44,654 bases of DNA. Origin: Thermodesulfovibrionia bacterium (GTDB taxonomy: Bacteria > Nitrospirota > Thermodesulfovibrionia > UBA6902). A program made the translations under genes and the position numbers. Of the stretch, positions 27,479-35,506 are shown in pieces (positions within the stretch are counted from its first letter, which is position 1; the number at the start of each line of letters is the position of its first letter). A model generated the notes under the pieces. That model was not told the DNA's origin and searched no databases. It was given only the letters and a program-made list of their open reading frames with translations. The stretch lies in assembly GCA_947258735.1 (NCBI GenBank), contig CAMYJJ010000001.1, positions 1-44,654 on the forward strand. Direction: 5' to 3'.

Positions 27479-28963
27479 ATGCTTGACCTGCGCCATAAGA
27501 TATATCAACTCATCATAAACAGGCTTGATGGAGATAATCTCAGAGATTTATCTTACCGGGAAAAAACATATGATCTTGTTCACAAGGGGATAGGCGGTTT
27601 CATTGTATTTGGCGGCAATAAAGATGAGGTGCGGGAATTCATACATTCTCTTCAGTCCATTGCTGACATCCCGCTTTTTATCGCCTCTGATATTGAACGT
27701 GGCGCAGGTCAGCAGTTTAAAAGCGCAACACAATTTCCTTCGCTCATGGCAATTGCCGCTGCGATAAACCAAAGTGACTCATCCGATCTCCACCTCCTGG
27801 ATAATTACATTACCTCTGTAGCTGAGGAAGCAATAGATATTGGCATTAACATGCCGCTTATTCCTGTACTTGATGTAAACCAGAATCCTGATAATCCCAT
27901 TATATGCACACGCGCTTTTTCAGATAATCCTCAGACAGTATCCTGGTTCGGCAGAAAATATATCAAAATGCTGCAGGACGCAGGGCTGATCAGTTGTGCA
28001 AAGCACTTCCCCGGCCATGGTGATACTGCTATTGATTCACATATATCTCTTCCCGTTCTTTCAAAGTCAGAAGCGGACCTGATGAAAGCAGACCTCGTTC
28101 CTTTTAAAGAGGCCATTACATCAGGTGTCGGAAGTATTATGATGGGCCATCTGAGTATCCCTTCCATTGATACATTGCCTGCAACGCTCTCAAAAAAAAT
28201 TGTCACTGACCTGTTAAGAAACAAGCTTGGATACACCGGCCTTCTCATGACCGATGCATTGAATATGAGTGCTTTGGATGAGTTCGTGAATGTTCCTGCT
28301 ACATGTATAGATGCGGGCATTGATATTATCTTACATCCAGCCGATCCAGTTAAAACTGCCGCGGAATTAAAACATGCTGTTGATACCGGTTTGATTGCAG
28401 AAAACCAGATAGAAACAGCATTTCAAAGGGTAATGTCATATAAATCGGTTTTAAAAACATTTGGTCAAATCAATGTGGATTATAAAGAGCACAGAAATAT
28501 TGCTGAAGATTTATTTAATAAATCCATAACGCTCGTGCGCGGTCAGTTTGATCAATTCATTGATAATTTAAGTCAAACCGGACTGATTTATACAGGAGAT
28601 GACAGTAAGGTCGATATTTCTGCTTTAAAGCAGCAGATGCCGGATGCTGTGCATATAAACCAGTATAAGCCGGGTGCTAATAAAAGAATTATTATTGTGC
28701 TGTTTACCACTGTTGCAGCATGGCAGGGAAGCTCGGGAATAAGTACTGATGATAGTGAAAAAATAAATCTGATAATCGATAAAGCAGGAAGCTCTGCAGT
28801 AATTTCGTTTGGCAGCCCCTATGTTCTCAGACACTTTGAAAAAGCAGACATGCTCATAGCTGCTTATGATTCGTCCATATTTTCTCAAAAGGCTGTATTG
28901 GCATGTCTGATACATAATAAAGGCTTTAAAGGATCACTGCCTGTTAACCTCGACTTCTTTTGA
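27479..28963 (+). CDS. nagZ: Glycoside hydrolase family 3, NagZ-like beta-N-acetylglucosaminidase
   Basis: NagZ removes GlcNAc from anhydro-muropeptides in the cytoplasm. The hallmark KHFPGHGDT spans residues 175-183 and the catalytic Asp-Ser-His loop is D186-H188. The predicted nucleophile is D259 in MTDALNMSAL. The protein is 494 aa, longer than the one-domain NagZ of E. coli (about 340), with an extra C-terminal region as in two-domain GH3 enzymes. No signal peptide is visible, which fits cytoplasmic recycling. It converges on ampG, and the two reading frames overlap by 30 bp at their 3' ends. The island also has DUF1460 and NagA. Confidence 0.9.
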   Translation: MLDLRHKIYQLIINRLDGDNLRDLSYREKTYDLVHKGIGGFIVFGGNKDEVREFIHSLQSIADIPLFIASDIERGAGQQFKSATQFPSLMAIAAAINQSDSSDLHLLDNYITSVAEEAIDIGINMPLIPVLDVNQNPDNPIICTRAFSDNPQTVSWFGRKYIKMLQDAGLISCAKHFPGHGDTAIDSHISLPVLSKSEADLMKADLVPFKEAITSGVGSIMMGHLSIPSIDTLPATLSKKIVTDLLRNKLGYTGLLMTDALNMSALDEFVNVPATCIDAGIDIILHPADPVKTAAELKHAVDTGLIAENQIETAFQRVMSYKSVLKTFGQINVDYKEHRNIAEDLFNKSITLVRGQFDQFIDNLSQTGLIYTGDDSKVDISALKQQMPDAVHINQYKPGANKRIIIVLFTTVAAWQGSSGISTDDSEKINLIIDKAGSSAVISFGSPYVLRHFEKADMLIAAYDSSIFSQKAVLACLIHNKGFKGSLPVNLDFF

Positions 28964-30175
28964 ACCCCAGGGAGCAAACTTAAATAAAATAAGCATACCG
29001 GGAATTGCTATTAATGTGCAGGCAATAAAGAAACTGGCCCATCCAAGGTTCTTTGCAAAAAATCCGGTAGGCGCTGAAGCCAGCACTCTGGGAATCCCCA
29101 TAAGACTGCTGAGAAGTGCGTATTGTGTGGCCGTAAACTTCTTATTGGTGATACTCGCCATAAAAGCTACATAGGCGGCCGTCCCCATGCCGCTGCTGAG
29201 GTTTTCAAAGGCGATCACTCCTGATAAGAGAGATATGCTGTGTCCAGTGCGGGCAAGCAGGGCAAAACCTGCTGTAGAAACAGCCTGCAGAAATCCAAAG
29301 ATCCATAATGAGCGGTTTATACCAAGACGCAGCATAATTACCCCTCCGACAAGACCTCCGATAATAGTGGCCCAGAAACCGAACAGCTTTACGACCGTCC
29401 CTATCTCTGTTTTTGAAAATCCTATATCAAGATAAAAAGGCGTAGTCATTGCGCTTGCCATGGTATCACCGATTTTATAAAAAAGAATAAATGCCAGCAT
29501 CCCTAAAGCATCATGCCTCGTAAAGTATTCGACGAGAGGATTCAGCACAGCCTCTTTCATGCTCCGGGGGGTGCCTGGAGGTATTGCCGGTTCAGGAGTC
29601 AGAAACGTCGTTATGACACCGGGGAGCATACACAGGGCCATAATGAAATAAACCATACTGAATGATATGTGGTCTGCCATAATCAACCCGCCTCCTGAGG
29701 CAAGCAGCATCCCTACCCTGTATCCATTAACATAGAGAGATGATCCAAGACCAAGCTCTTCATCAGCCAGGTCCTCCCTTCGATAGGCATCAATAACAAT
29801 GTCCTGAGAAGCGCTGAAGAACGTGACCAGAAATGCAGCAAAGGCAACCATCCATGGAGTTTTACCCGGACTGGTTAAACCGAGAATTGCGATAGAACAT
29901 ATCAGAAAAACCTGCATAACCAGCATCCATCCCCGTCTCCGACCCAGAAAAGGCAGGGTAAAGCGGTCCAGAAAAGGGGCCCATATAAATTTCAATGTAT
30001 AGGGAAGCCCGACCAGTGCAAACAGGCCGATGACTGTGAGATCAACTCCCTCTTCCTTCATCCACGCCTGAAGCACGGTGATGGTCAGAAGAAGGGGCAG
30101 ACCACTTGCAAATCCCATGATAAATGAGACAAGCATCTTCCTGTTGAAAATCGATGTAATTGATAATCCGGACAT
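28934..30175 (-). CDS. ampG: AmpG-like muropeptide permease (MFS)
   Basis: A 413-aa major facilitator protein with about 12 membrane helices. AmpG imports GlcNAc-anhydro-MurNAc peptides from the periplasm for peptidoglycan recycling. The N-terminus reads GFASGLPLLLTITVLQAWMKEEGVDLTVIG, shown in parts as GFASGLPLLLT and QAWMKEEGVDLTVIG. LPYTLKFIWAPFLDRF and GRRRGWM are also AmpG-like. AAGGA lies before the ATG, and an array of 7-bp repeats is just upstream. It follows the DUF1460 gene on the same strand. Confidence 0.92.
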   Translation of the reverse strand: MSGLSITSIFNRKMLVSFIMGFASGLPLLLTITVLQAWMKEEGVDLTVIGLFALVGLPYTLKFIWAPFLDRFTLPFLGRRRGWMLVMQVFLICSIAILGLTSPGKTPWMVAFAAFLVTFFSASQDIVIDAYRREDLADEELGLGSSLYVNGYRVGMLLASGGGLIMADHISFSMVYFIMALCMLPGVITTFLTPEPAIPPGTPRSMKEAVLNPLVEYFTRHDALGMLAFILFYKIGDTMASAMTTPFYLDIGFSKTEIGTVVKLFGFWATIIGGLVGGVIMLRLGINRSLWIFGFLQAVSTAGFALLARTGHSISLLSGVIAFENLSSGMGTAAYVAFMASITNKKFTATQYALLSSLMGIPRVLASAPTGFFAKNLGWASFFIACTLIAIPGMLILFKFAPWGSKEVEVNRQ

Positions 30176-30185
30176 ATTATCCTTC

Positions 30186-30234
30186 GTTATTCGTTATTCG
30201 TTATTCGTTATTCGTAATTCGTAATTCGTAATTA
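30186..30234. repeat. Seven tandem 7-bp repeats between DUF1460 and ampG
   Basis: Four exact GTTATTC units are followed by two GTAATTC and one GTAATTA. The array fills almost the entire 60-bp spacer between two same-strand genes. It could vary in copy number and alter the spacing of the ampG leader. Confidence 0.9.
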
Positions 30235-30235
30235 T

Positions 30236-30952
30236 TTAGTCCTTCGGTCTTAACACAATAATTCCCGGTTTGTTTTTTATATATTCCTGAAAGTCCTCAT
30301 CAATTACTTTACAATGCTTATTGGAGGCATGCCTTAGGAAAGTTCTGTTATTTTCTCTGATTAATATCCCCACATGCGACACATCAAGCCCCGGTTTATC
30401 AGAATAGATGCCGATGTAGTCACCGGTCTTCAATTTATTAATTTCTTTATCTGCTATGAATTCTGAGGAGATATAGGTAATTGTTAATCTGCTGCAGACA
30501 ACACCGGGCAAGAACAGAGTTCCACCTCCTCTGTCATTTAACTGTTTATCAATTCGAATACTATTGCCGATGCCTGCGGTAATATCTTCAACACGGTTTG
30601 CATTATAGTCACGCCAGTTAATAAAGAAATGGTTGCGATGTGCGAAATCAACTACCCCTTCCTGATAACGAACTTTTTTCAGACTGTCCTTAAATTCACT
30701 GAAAGATTTCGCAAGTCGCATTGCGTCAACATAATCCAGCAAAGTAAAACAATCTACACCGTTAAGGTTGATAATAAATACTTCAGGCTCATCTGAACTG
30801 CCTTTAAGAGTTTCTTCTTCATAAGGGACATCCAGAAACTGTCTGGAAATGAAATCAATTTTTTCTCCGGCAGAGGAGAGGGAGGATGCCTGTATTATTA
30901 ATTTGTCTACATCTTCTTCAGACCATTTACCTGGATTGATTAACTCTTGCAT
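30236..30952 (-). CDS. DUF1460 protein, NlpC/P60-like amidase fold
   Basis: A 238-aa member of PF07313 (DUF1460), a papain-like fold related to cell-wall amidases or endopeptidases. The putative catalytic Cys is in LNGVDCFTLLDYVDA (residue 68), and the likely His is in LDVSHVGIL in the C-terminal third. The ATG at 30952 (MQELINPGKWSEED) is preferred. The longer frame to 31024 would overlap nagA and lacks family similarity. No signal peptide is seen, so a cytoplasmic role on imported muropeptides is plausible. It is upstream of ampG on the same strand and divergent from nagA. Confidence 0.8.
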   Translation of the reverse strand: MQELINPGKWSEEDVDKLIIQASSLSSAGEKIDFISRQFLDVPYEEETLKGSSDEPEVFIINLNGVDCFTLLDYVDAMRLAKSFSEFKDSLKKVRYQEGVVDFAHRNHFFINWRDYNANRVEDITAGIGNSIRIDKQLNDRGGGTLFLPGVVCSRLTITYISSEFIADKEINKLKTGDYIGIYSDKPGLDVSHVGILIRENNRTFLRHASNKHCKVIDEDFQEYIKNKPGIIVLRPKD

Positions 30953-31007
30953 ATCCGCATAATTGTAACATGTTAAAGGCAAATAACCTCTATGGTATGA
31001 TACCCAT

Positions 31008-31862
31008 ATGAAAATATTTGACATTCATACGCATGGTATCGGCGGTCATGATACGCAAACAGATGCCGCTGAAGAGATCCTGGAAATAGCTGAACTGCAC
31101 GGCTCTCATGGGGTGTCGGATATTATTCTCACAATTTATCCTGCCCCTATCGACTCAATGCGGCAAAACATGGGCGCAGTTAAAAAAGCCATGGACCTGC
31201 AAAGGAGTTCAAATGAAAAGAGGGCCGTCATAAGAGGTGTTTATCTGGAAGGTCCTTTTCTTAATCCATCAAAATGTGGCGCCCTTGATGCATCATCGTT
31301 TCTTGCACCTGATGAGAACCTGTTAAGGCAATTGATTGACGGGTATGAAGACGTGATCAAGATAATAGCCGTTGCACCTGAACTTGAGAGATCGATTGAA
31401 CTCATAAAAAAAATTTCAGACACGGGAATAAAAGTCAGTATGGGACATTCTGACGCAACATATACTGAGTCAGAAGCTGGTTATAACGCTGGTGCAAAAG
31501 GCATTACACATATTTTCAATGCAATGAGCGGAATCCATCACAGGGAACCGGGACTCGCCGGTTTTGGATTAATGAATCCAGACATATATATTGAGGTTAT
31601 TGCAGACCCGTTTCACCTTGATCAGCGAATAGTTGATTTTATTTTTAGTGCCAAAAATCCGGATAGAATCATTTTCATTTCTGATTCGGTCAAGGATTCG
31701 ATGGTTGACAATCATACTCATGGGATCAGGAATCAGGAAAGTCAACTCATGGGTGGTTCCCTCTCTCTCAGAGATGCTGTTAATTCAGTGATTGAAAGAG
31801 GTCTTAACAAAGAAAATGCAATAAAAGCTGTGTCTGAAAACCCTGAATCCTATCTCAAATGA
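31008..31862 (+). CDS. nagA: Short N-acetylglucosamine-6-phosphate deacetylase-like protein
   Basis: NagA removes acetate from GlcNAc-6-phosphate. The amidohydrolase barrel motifs are present: DIHTHGIGG at residue 5, GVYLEGPFLNP (metal-binding Glu), MGHSDATYTE, THIFNAMSGIHHREPGLAG and ISDSVKDSM (catalytic Asp region). The protein has only 284 aa against about 380 in typical NagA. It lacks the N- and C-terminal strands that make the small beta-sandwich domain, so the frame begins directly at the barrel. It is divergent from DUF1460 with 55 bp between starts. It closes the peptidoglycan-recycling island. Confidence 0.85.
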   Translation: MKIFDIHTHGIGGHDTQTDAAEEILEIAELHGSHGVSDIILTIYPAPIDSMRQNMGAVKKAMDLQRSSNEKRAVIRGVYLEGPFLNPSKCGALDASSFLAPDENLLRQLIDGYEDVIKIIAVAPELERSIELIKKISDTGIKVSMGHSDATYTESEAGYNAGAKGITHIFNAMSGIHHREPGLAGFGLMNPDIYIEVIADPFHLDQRIVDFIFSAKNPDRIIFISDSVKDSMVDNHTHGIRNQESQLMGGSLSLRDAVNSVIERGLNKENAIKAVSENPESYLK

Positions 31863-32202
31863 TACGTTCATATTCATACATAAAAATATAACGTGTTCAT
31901 TGCTATGCCATTGTGGCAACATCTATGTCATTATTGCATCCCTGAGTCCATGTTACACATCATAACTATCTGATAAATAATATTTTTAATTTCTGGAAAT
32001 AATATTGCATAAATGATTACCTGATGTGTGAGGGGCGAAATATTAATTTGCTTCACATTTCATACCAAATTATTTAAACACGGACCTCACATGCAAGATC
32101 ATTTTTTTATTGACTTTTTCATGACCATGCATGAGAATAAAAGATATTAATACTTTTAGCGAAAAAAATCTGCTCATAATAACAGAAAAGGGGGAGTAAA
32201 TC
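31863..32202. other. 340-bp intergenic region before the ankyrin gene
   Basis: AT-rich sequence without a convincing gene. The only structured signal is a sigma-70-like promoter near 32110 for the ankyrin gene. AATAATATT-type words recur but form no clear hairpin. Confidence 0.5.
32110..32138 (+). promoter_or_regulatory. Candidate sigma-70 promoter for the ankyrin gene
   Basis: TTGACT (32110-32115, five of six matches to the -35 consensus) and GAGAAT (32133-32138, four of six to the -10) are 17 bp apart. The transcript would start about 60 bp before the ATG. Confidence 0.35.
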
Positions 32203-33129
32203 ATGAAGCGTATTAAACAAAATCTATTTCCTGTTTTAGTTCTGCTTGCTATGTTATTTGTTGTAAATCCTGCTGCTCTATTAGCAGAAACTGATGTTGA
32301 TTTAAAAACAGCGGCGTTTGCAGGGCTCACCCAGACGGTGCGATCAATGATTGCTGACGGTGTAGATATAGATGCCAGGGATGCCAATGGGGAAACAGCT
32401 TTGATGGCTGCGGCACTTATGGATAACAGGGACATTGTGAAGACATTAATTGTTAACGGGGCTGATGTAAATGCTAAGGATGCCAATGGGGAAACAGCAC
32501 TGATGGCCGCAGCATTTGCAGGACAGACAGATACAGTACATGTATTGCTTGCCAATGGGGCTGATGTTAATATCAGGGACTCAAAAAATGAGACCGCTTT
32601 GATGGAAGCCTCTTATGCAGGCCACGCTCAGATAGTTGAGGCCCTCTTATCACATAATGCTGACGTGAACGTACAGAACATTCAGAATGAATCCGCTTTA
32701 ATGTTTGCTTCCCTGGCCGGTCATACAGACATAATAAAGAGCCTTGTCACAAATGGTGCTAACATTAATGATCAAAACTGCAAAGGAAGAACAGCTCTGT
32801 CCTATGCCTCTCTCAGAGGACAGACAGAGACCGCCAGGGTCCTGATTGCCAGCGGTGCCAATGTAAACCTCAGGGACCTGCAAAAAGAAACCGCTCTCAT
32901 GGTCGCTGCATTTGGCGGCCACACACATACAGTCAGCCTCCTGCTTGAACACGGAGCTGATGTAAATGCAAAGGATGATCAGGGAAGAACAGCCCTGCTT
33001 TATGCTTCAGGCAGGAAACATGTTGATGCAGAGAACCTGCTTCTTGCCAACGGAGCTGATGTCAATATAAACGATATCCTTGAGAAGTCGACAAAAATGC
33101 AGGCAGCGCTTGTCTGTGACCATATTTAA
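32203..33129 (+). CDS. Exported ankyrin-repeat protein
   Basis: A 308-aa protein with a signal peptide (MKRIKQNLFPVLVLLAMLF, cleavage expected after PAALLA). It is followed by about eight ankyrin repeats of 33 residues each with the pattern GETALMAAA...LL.NGADVNAKD. It is probably periplasmic, like other bacterial ankyrin proteins whose partners are mostly unknown. AGGGGGAG precedes the ATG. Repeats 2 and 3 are nearly identical at DNA level (32383 and 32482 regions, 99 bp apart), suggesting recent expansion. It appears to be a single-gene transcript. Confidence 0.92.
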   Translation: MKRIKQNLFPVLVLLAMLFVVNPAALLAETDVDLKTAAFAGLTQTVRSMIADGVDIDARDANGETALMAAALMDNRDIVKTLIVNGADVNAKDANGETALMAAAFAGQTDTVHVLLANGADVNIRDSKNETALMEASYAGHAQIVEALLSHNADVNVQNIQNESALMFASLAGHTDIIKSLVTNGANINDQNCKGRTALSYASLRGQTETARVLIASGANVNLRDLQKETALMVAAFGGHTHTVSLLLEHGADVNAKDDQGRTALLYASGRKHVDAENLLLANGADVNINDILEKSTKMQAALVCDHI

Positions 33130-33140
33130 GACATACGATT

Positions 33141-33842
33141 TCAGATATTCAGTTCTTTACGAAGAGATGTAAGCAGGTCCAGGCTGTTACCAATCATTTC
33201 AACTTCATTAAGCTCCAGAATAACGCCTACATCAGGTTTTACTTTCAAGAGCTGCTTAAGCGCCTGTAATTCCCTGCATTCACGGTTCAAAGGCCAGTGG
33301 TCAGTGATCCCGCCGTGAAGGCCGTTATTCCTGTGCATATGAACAAACCGGATTTTATCCACCGTTGCTGCATCCAATGACGTAACAAACGCGACCGAAT
33401 CATAACCGGCTGATTCAACATGACCAATATCAAGGGTAATATTTTCAGCATAGCTGTCCCAGCACCATTGAATATCTGATGTATCAGCTGCATTTTCAAT
33501 TGAAATGTTTGTTATTGAGCCAAGTTTCTCCAGGGCCTTTCTGAACTGGACCTCATCCTCACCAATCAGCCTGCTGCCATCATCCCTTATTTCATCATGG
33601 AGAATGAGAGCAAGATCAGCACACCCGGCCATTTCCATAACATCATTGAGCATCTCCTTCTCCCGGATTGAATACCCAACTGGATGTACTACATAGGGGA
33701 TCTCTTTTTCTCTGCATAAGCGCGCACATTCCCTCATTTCAGAAAGATTATTTTTCATCTTCCTGTACACTGATATCTGCAGTAGTTCCGCACCCCATCT
33801 ATTTATTTCGCCTGGGTGGACAACTCTGGTACCTAAAATCAT
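33141..33842 (-). CDS. Xylose isomerase-like TIM-barrel protein
   Basis: A 233-aa sugar phosphate isomerase/epimerase-type (AP endonuclease 2 superfamily) protein. Expected metal-site strands are present: the Glu in ISIENAADTSD, the Asp-His of TLDIGHVESAG, and FVHMHRNNG followed by GGITDHWPL. A C-terminal Glu in GVILELNEVEM may complete the site. It is shorter than usual isomerases (about 260-290 aa). The substrate is unknown. The gene converges on the ankyrin gene with 11 bp between stops. Confidence 0.8.
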   Translation of the reverse strand: MILGTRVVHPGEINRWGAELLQISVYRKMKNNLSEMRECARLCREKEIPYVVHPVGYSIREKEMLNDVMEMAGCADLALILHDEIRDDGSRLIGEDEVQFRKALEKLGSITNISIENAADTSDIQWCWDSYAENITLDIGHVESAGYDSVAFVTSLDAATVDKIRFVHMHRNNGLHGGITDHWPLNRECRELQALKQLLKVKPDVGVILELNEVEMIGNSLDLLTSLRKELNI

Positions 33843-34198
33843 GGAATATATTTTAATTCATGGGGATGCATAAATGTCATCTTCATTAATTCAATACTGT
33901 CGTATCTGAATGAAAACCGGAAAGTACATGCCGGTTCTGACAAAATAATGACTCCAATATGTGGTGAATTTACCATATTTCGTAATTTTGGGAAATCACC
34001 ATGATACACCATTAGCCAGCTTGTACGTATTGCACTAACAATTTCATTTGATTTCAGGCATTTATATAAACACCTCTATAACATATAAAATTCCTTAATA
34101 ACGTTATAACGGGCACGAAATGTGCATGGTTATTTAACAGATTTAATTTTAAGAAGAATGTATTTACACCCGTATATATAAGAAGGAAGGAGGAAAGC
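33843..34198. other. 356-bp intergenic region with a sigma-54 promoter
   Basis: Divergent spacer between the TIM-barrel gene (minus) and the zinc-ribbon-like gene (plus). The notable element is a -24/-12 promoter at 34112. The distal 250 bp is long enough to hold activator sites, but I recognise none; no TGT-N10-ACA pair was found. Confidence 0.6.
34111..34126 (+). promoter_or_regulatory. Near-consensus sigma-54 (-24/-12) promoter
   Basis: The sequence GGGCACGAAATGTGCA has GG at 34112-34113 and GC at 34124-34125 with exactly 10 bases between. It follows the consensus TGGCACG-N4-TTGCA with two differences. The expected start is near 34137, giving a leader of about 60 bases that ends in AAGGAGG before the ATG at 34199. 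Confidence 0.75.
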
Positions 34199-34537
34199 AT
34201 GGTAGACATCAATAATAAGCAGGAATTATGCACTATATGTAAAAAAGAGTATACATCAATTCATACCGAGACATCTCCCGGTATTAATATTCATGTATGT
34301 GCTCATTGCCTTGAAACGGCAAAGCATAATTTTATATGGATCTGCACAAGCTGCGGAAAAGTTTATCTGAGACCTAAAAAACTGGTGTTGGAAAAACTGA
34401 ACAATTTCGAGCTCAAGCAGGCGTATGCTCAATGCGAAGACATGCAGATAATTCAGGGGATCGATATATGTGTTGAATGTGATCCTGAAGGCATTTTCAA
34501 TTATATGGAAGCCCAGAAGACAGCAATGGAGTGCTGA
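34199..34537 (+). CDS. Small Cys-rich zinc-ribbon-like protein, sigma-54 controlled
   Basis: A 112-aa protein I do not recognise. It has four CxxC pairs: C11/C14 (LCTICKK), C34/C37 (VCAHCLE), C49/C52 (ICTSCGKVYLRPKK) and C91/C94 (ICVECDPEG), plus C79 and C112. This suggests two structural zinc or iron sites. There is no signal peptide or membrane segment. AAGGAGG precedes the ATG, and a strong sigma-54 promoter lies 60 bp further up. No same-strand partner follows, so it is probably monocistronic. It could be a regulator, an adaptor or a rubredoxin-like protein; function is unknown. Confidence 0.75.
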   Translation: MVDINNKQELCTICKKEYTSIHTETSPGINIHVCAHCLETAKHNFIWICTSCGKVYLRPKKLVLEKLNNFELKQAYAQCEDMQIIQGIDICVECDPEGIFNYMEAQKTAMEC

Positions 34538-34627
34538 TTACACTTCACCTGAAGCTGTATGGACTGACATAATATGCGGTAGACATTAAAAGCGTTTACA
34601 GGCATTGTAAAAACTCAATAAGTATTC

Positions 34628-34706
34628 GTCATTCCCGCGGTCCTTTGAGCGGGAATCAAGATAACTTAAATAACGGGTGATTCCCGCTAAACAACTGCGG
34701 GAATGC
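34628..34706. repeat. Palindromic GTCATTCCCGC element, copy 3
   Basis: Begins GTCATTCCCGCGGTCC and ends CTGCGGGAATGCC, with internal GCGGGAATC / GATTCCCGC arms. It lies between the zinc-ribbon-like gene and apt, whose 3' ends converge. Confidence 0.8.
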
Positions 34707-34802
34707 CATAAGGGAAGACAGGCACAGGAAGATGGGATACATGCCTGACCTTTACAATTTCAGTAACCGCTTTTAGTAACCACTGCAAATAATGCAGGCA
34801 GC

Positions 34803-35336
34803 TTAATCCCCTTCAAATTCAGTCAGACAGTATACTTCATACCCCTTTTCTTTGAGCTTCTTTTCACCGCCTACATCCGGCAGATTCACAATGAATGCCA
34901 TTTCAGCAACTTCCCCCCCCAGTTTTTCTATAAGTGCCGCTGCAGCCAGAGCAGTGCCGCCTGTTGCAAGAAGATCATCAATAACAAGCACCTTTGCCCC
35001 TTTGGCGACTGCATCCTTGTGCATTTCAACGGTGTCAGTGCCATATTCAAGCTCATATTCATGCCTCACCACCTCAGCAGGAAGTTTACCGATTTTTCGA
35101 ATTGGGACAAATCCCTTTCCCAGGGTATAAGAAAGCGCCCCTCCAATAATAAACCCTCTGGCCTCAATACCAACAATCATATCAAAATCGATCTCACCTG
35201 TTATATACCTTTGTGTCATATTGTCTATGACAAGCCTGAATCCCACCGGGTCCTTGATCAGGGTCGTGATATCTCTGAACATGATCCCTTTTTTGGGATG
35301 ATCAGGTATGGTCCTTATTTTTGATTTGATAGGCAT
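34803..35336 (-). CDS. apt: Adenine phosphoribosyltransferase
   Basis: Apt converts adenine and PRPP to AMP. The protein has normal length (177 aa). Features are the N-terminal IRTIPDHPKKGIMFRDITTL, the adenine-binding region GIEARGFIIGGAL and the PRPP loop VLVIDDLLATGGTA. It lies downstream of mtnP on the same strand. MtnP releases adenine from methylthioadenosine and Apt recovers it, so the two form a salvage pair. A palindromic repeat sits between them, and it is uncertain whether they share one transcript. Confidence 0.96.
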   Translation of the reverse strand: MPIKSKIRTIPDHPKKGIMFRDITTLIKDPVGFRLVIDNMTQRYITGEIDFDMIVGIEARGFIIGGALSYTLGKGFVPIRKIGKLPAEVVRHEYELEYGTDTVEMHKDAVAKGAKVLVIDDLLATGGTALAAAALIEKLGGEVAEMAFIVNLPDVGGEKKLKEKGYEVYCLTEFEGD

Positions 35337-35393
35337 TATGTTACCTCCCTTTTTTGTTTTTTGAACATTGCTTGTATAAGCATCGATTTTTTT

Positions 35394-35472
35394 GTCATGC
35401 CCGAAGTTAGTAATCGGGCATCCAGAACTTAATCAAACAACTGGATTCCGGCTTAAGGACTGCCGGAATGAC
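35394..35472. repeat. Palindromic GTCATGCCCG element, copy 4
   Basis: Starts GTCATGCCCGAAG and ends CTGCCGGAATGAC, with paired CCGAAGTTAGTAATCGG and ATTCCGGC...GCCGGAAT segments. Lies between mtnP and apt. Confidence 0.8.
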
Positions 35473-35506
35473 AGATTGGCAAATCATTTCAACGTATAAA
35501 ATCTGA

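Noticed and set aside
30186..30234. CRISPR array
   Set aside because: Units are 7 bp with no spacers; it is a simple tandem repeat. No cas gene is present.
30953..31024. Longer start for the DUF1460 protein
   Set aside because: It would overlap the divergent nagA gene and adds residues without family resemblance.
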